Part shown: positions 32,822 through 33,803 of the stretch, piece after piece | Layout: the number at the start of each line of letters is the position of its first letter | How positions within the stretch are numbered: position 1 is the stretch's first letter | Assembly: GCF_947367085.1 (NCBI RefSeq) | Contig: NZ_CANBCP010000016.1 | Coordinates: forward strand, 1-33,803 | DNA from: an uncultured Lactobacillus sp. | GTDB lineage: Bacteria > Bacillota > Bacilli > Lactobacillales > Lactobacillaceae | Length of the DNA: 33,803 nt | Direction of reading: 5' to 3' | Position numbers and translations under genes: made by a program | Notes under the pieces: model-generated | Databases searched by the model: none | Seen by the model: the letters and a program-made list of their open reading frames with translations, nothing else | What the model was told of the DNA's origin: nothing

Positions 32822-32851
32822 AATATATAAGCGTTTTCATAAATAGTTCAA
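32822..32851 (-). promoter_or_regulatory. promoter of the PTS operon
   Basis: On the minus strand TTGAAC (-35, 32846-32851) is followed after 18 bases by TATATT (32822-32827), or after 16 by TATATA. The cre site lies in the spacer, where bound CcpA would block RNA polymerase. Confidence 0.55.
32826..32839. promoter_or_regulatory. cre site in the PTS promoter
   Basis: The minus strand reads TGAAAACGCTTATA, a close match to the CcpA consensus, inside the promoter spacer. Confidence 0.8.
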
Positions 32852-32859
32852 TTCTATAC

Positions 32860-32892
32860 AAAAAGGCAGTGCAAAGATTGCACCACCTTTTT
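32860..32892. terminator. strong stem-loop upstream of the PTS promoter
   Basis: AAAAAGG and GTGCAA pair with TTGCAC and CCTTTTT around a 3-nt loop, with a small internal loop (CA opposite CA). A and T runs on either side suit a terminator in both directions. No gene ends here on either strand; the protease gene already has its own terminator at 33072-33103. Confidence 0.65.
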
Positions 32893-33071
32893 GCATTTCA
32901 TACTTTTTAACCGCAAATCTCTAATTAAAGCTGGTATATAGCATCAGATACGTTTTTGCACTGTTTATTTTTTCATCGAAACATTGCCATTTTTTAACAT
33001 CTAATTCGATTCATACTGCAAATATGAGATATAAGTATACTTTTCAATATCTATGATTTCTTTTCCCCACA

Positions 33072-33103
33072 CAAAAGAACCCAAGCCATAAATGACTTGG
33101 GTT
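33072..33103 (-). terminator. terminator after the membrane protease gene
   Basis: On the minus strand AACCCAAG and CTTGGGTT form a perfect 8-bp stem, followed by CTTTTG. The loop, CCATAAATGA on the plus strand, is the same as in the terminator at 24226-24260. Confidence 0.75.
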
Positions 33104-33113
33104 CAATTAACCT

Positions 33114-33803
33114 CTATGCTAATTCATATGCATCTTCAGATGCTTCTTGGGGCACTAAGTTAGTCAAGTTCGATGCATTGATTTTCAGACTTCTTCTGTA
33201 GGATGGAACTAATACCAAGATTGAAGCGAAGCTTATAAGAATCAAAGTTAAAATAGCTGCAACGATTAAATATTGATTTCCGTACATACCCCACATTCCA
33301 CCGCCGCTTGGAATAAAGACGTATGCCATAAAATCCGCCAAAAAATGCGAGAACATAGTCAACCATATTTTTCCTGAGATTAAATAGATCGTGGCATACA
33401 ATATCCCGAGTCCAATTGCAGTGATCACTGTTTGTATAGTATCCATAAATGAATTAGTGAATAATTGAGTAAAGTGTAGTGTGCCAAAAATCAAAGAGCT
33501 ACCTACAATAGCAATGGGTATATTTAACCTATTATTTCGAAAAGCTGCTAGCAATAAAACTATCCAAAAATAGCGTGCTAACTCCTCATGAATTCCAGCC
33601 GTAGCAGCAAATAAGAATATATCTAAATCAAAATTATATATGTGAAAGGCCCAATTAGCTGAGATTAAATCCCAATTACCTAAAATCTGATCAAAATCTT
33701 GAGCACTATAAATAAAAGCATTTAAAAAGCTCAAAAAAATAGCAAAGCCTATTACAGCCACATAAAAAATAGTAGCTAGCCAATTTTTACAGTATAGTGG
33801 AAA
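33114..33803 (-). CDS. CPBP-family (CAAX-like) membrane metalloprotease, N-terminus cut by the window edge
   Basis: An intramembrane protease of the CPBP (Abi) family. With residues numbered from the GTG at 33761, the three family motifs are visible: EELARYFW (about 59-66, EExxxR), FGTLHF (about 92-97) and SHFLADF (about 138-144, HxxxD), which bind the metal and form the active site. At least five membrane helices are predicted. The frame stays open upstream of 33761 to the last base of the window (about 14 more codons, hydrophobic), and the GTG has no clear ribosome binding site, so the real start lies probably outside. In lactobacilli such proteins are linked to bacteriocin self-immunity or protein processing; the sequence does not tell which. 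A terminator follows the stop codon. Confidence 0.87.
   Translation of the reverse strand, partial: FPLYCKNWLATIFYVAVIGFAIFLSFLNAFIYSAQDFDQILGNWDLISANWAFHIYNFDLDIFLFAATAGIHEELARYFWIVLLLAAFRNNRLNIPIAIVGSSLIFGTLHFTQLFTNSFMDTIQTVITAIGLGILYATIYLISGKIWLTMFSHFLADFMAYVFIPSGGGMWGMYGNQYLIVAAILTLILISFASILVLVPSYRRSLKINASNLTNLVPQEASEDAYELA

Larger units (their letters stand above)
32788..33113. other. 326-base stretch without a recognisable gene
   Basis: It holds the PTS promoter and cre site, the stem-loop at 32860-32892 and the protease terminator at 33072-33103. The 180 bases between the two stem-loops are AT-rich, contain only short open frames and show no start with a ribosome binding site. A small untranslated RNA is possible but unproven. 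Confidence 0.6.

Noticed and set aside
32896..33071. Short minus-strand open frame ending in YISYLQYESN near 33000.
   Set aside because: It has no start codon with a ribosome binding site, only about 30 codons between stops, and begins in the terminator of the protease gene.
1..33803. Search by eye for CRISPR arrays, tRNA or rRNA genes, transposases and integrases.
   Set aside because: No regular spaced repeats, cloverleaf-like stretches, or transposase or recombinase motifs were found on either strand.

Overview
The window looks like a chromosomal stretch of a low-GC Firmicute, most likely a host-associated Lactobacillus of the acidophilus/gasseri/johnsonii type. The pointers are the AT-rich coding, strong AGGAGG-type ribosome binding sites, CcpA-type cre sites, two C69 (PepD-type) dipeptidases, an MsmK ATPase and a galactitol-family PTS. 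The species is an inference from gene content, not proven. No rRNA, tRNA, insertion sequence, integrase or CRISPR array was seen.

Layout. 1-2.7 kb: a possible 3' end of a gene cut by the window edge, a TetR regulator with an inverted-repeat operator, a small unknown protein, and a first dipeptidase (+). 2.8-22.6 kb: a large catabolic island. It holds an MsmK ATPase with a tiny zinc-ribbon protein; an operon of DUF624/YesL-like membrane protein, YesM-like histidine kinase, YesN-like response regulator and a PucR-type HTH protein; a lipoprotein binding protein with two LplB/LplC-type permeases and no ATPase of its own; an S41 peptidase lipoprotein; and GH20, GH38 and GH125 glycosidases. Divergent from these are a GntR/LacI hybrid regulator and a GH92 mannosidase. 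GH92+GH38+GH125+GH20 with an LplABC-type importer and a YesMN system is the signature of intracellular N-glycan (mannose/GlcNAc oligosaccharide) breakdown, as known for the Ngt system of Streptococcus pneumoniae. The island is closed on the right by a second, inverted dipeptidase gene.

24.2-27.4 kb: a cytosolic flavoprotein with two FMN-attachment domains, annotatable as fumarate reductase but lacking the usual catalytic motifs, with a divergent LysR regulator. This pair is bracketed by two 57-bp direct repeats that contain the transcription terminators. 27.4-32.8 kb: a galactitol-type PTS (IIA-IIC-IIB), a PRD-type regulator split by a frameshift at a run of eight G, an L-ribulose-5-phosphate 4-epimerase and a small three-helix membrane protein, probably a pentose or pentitol pathway. 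33.1 kb to the end: a CPBP (CAAX-like) membrane protease running off the window.

Regulation. Five good cre sites precede msmK, the importer operon, the GH125/GntR divergent region, the flavoprotein/LysR divergent region and the PTS, so most of the window appears to be under carbon catabolite control. The cre sites of the importer and the glycosidase operon are identical over 14 bases. Rho-independent terminators separate nearly all transcription units.
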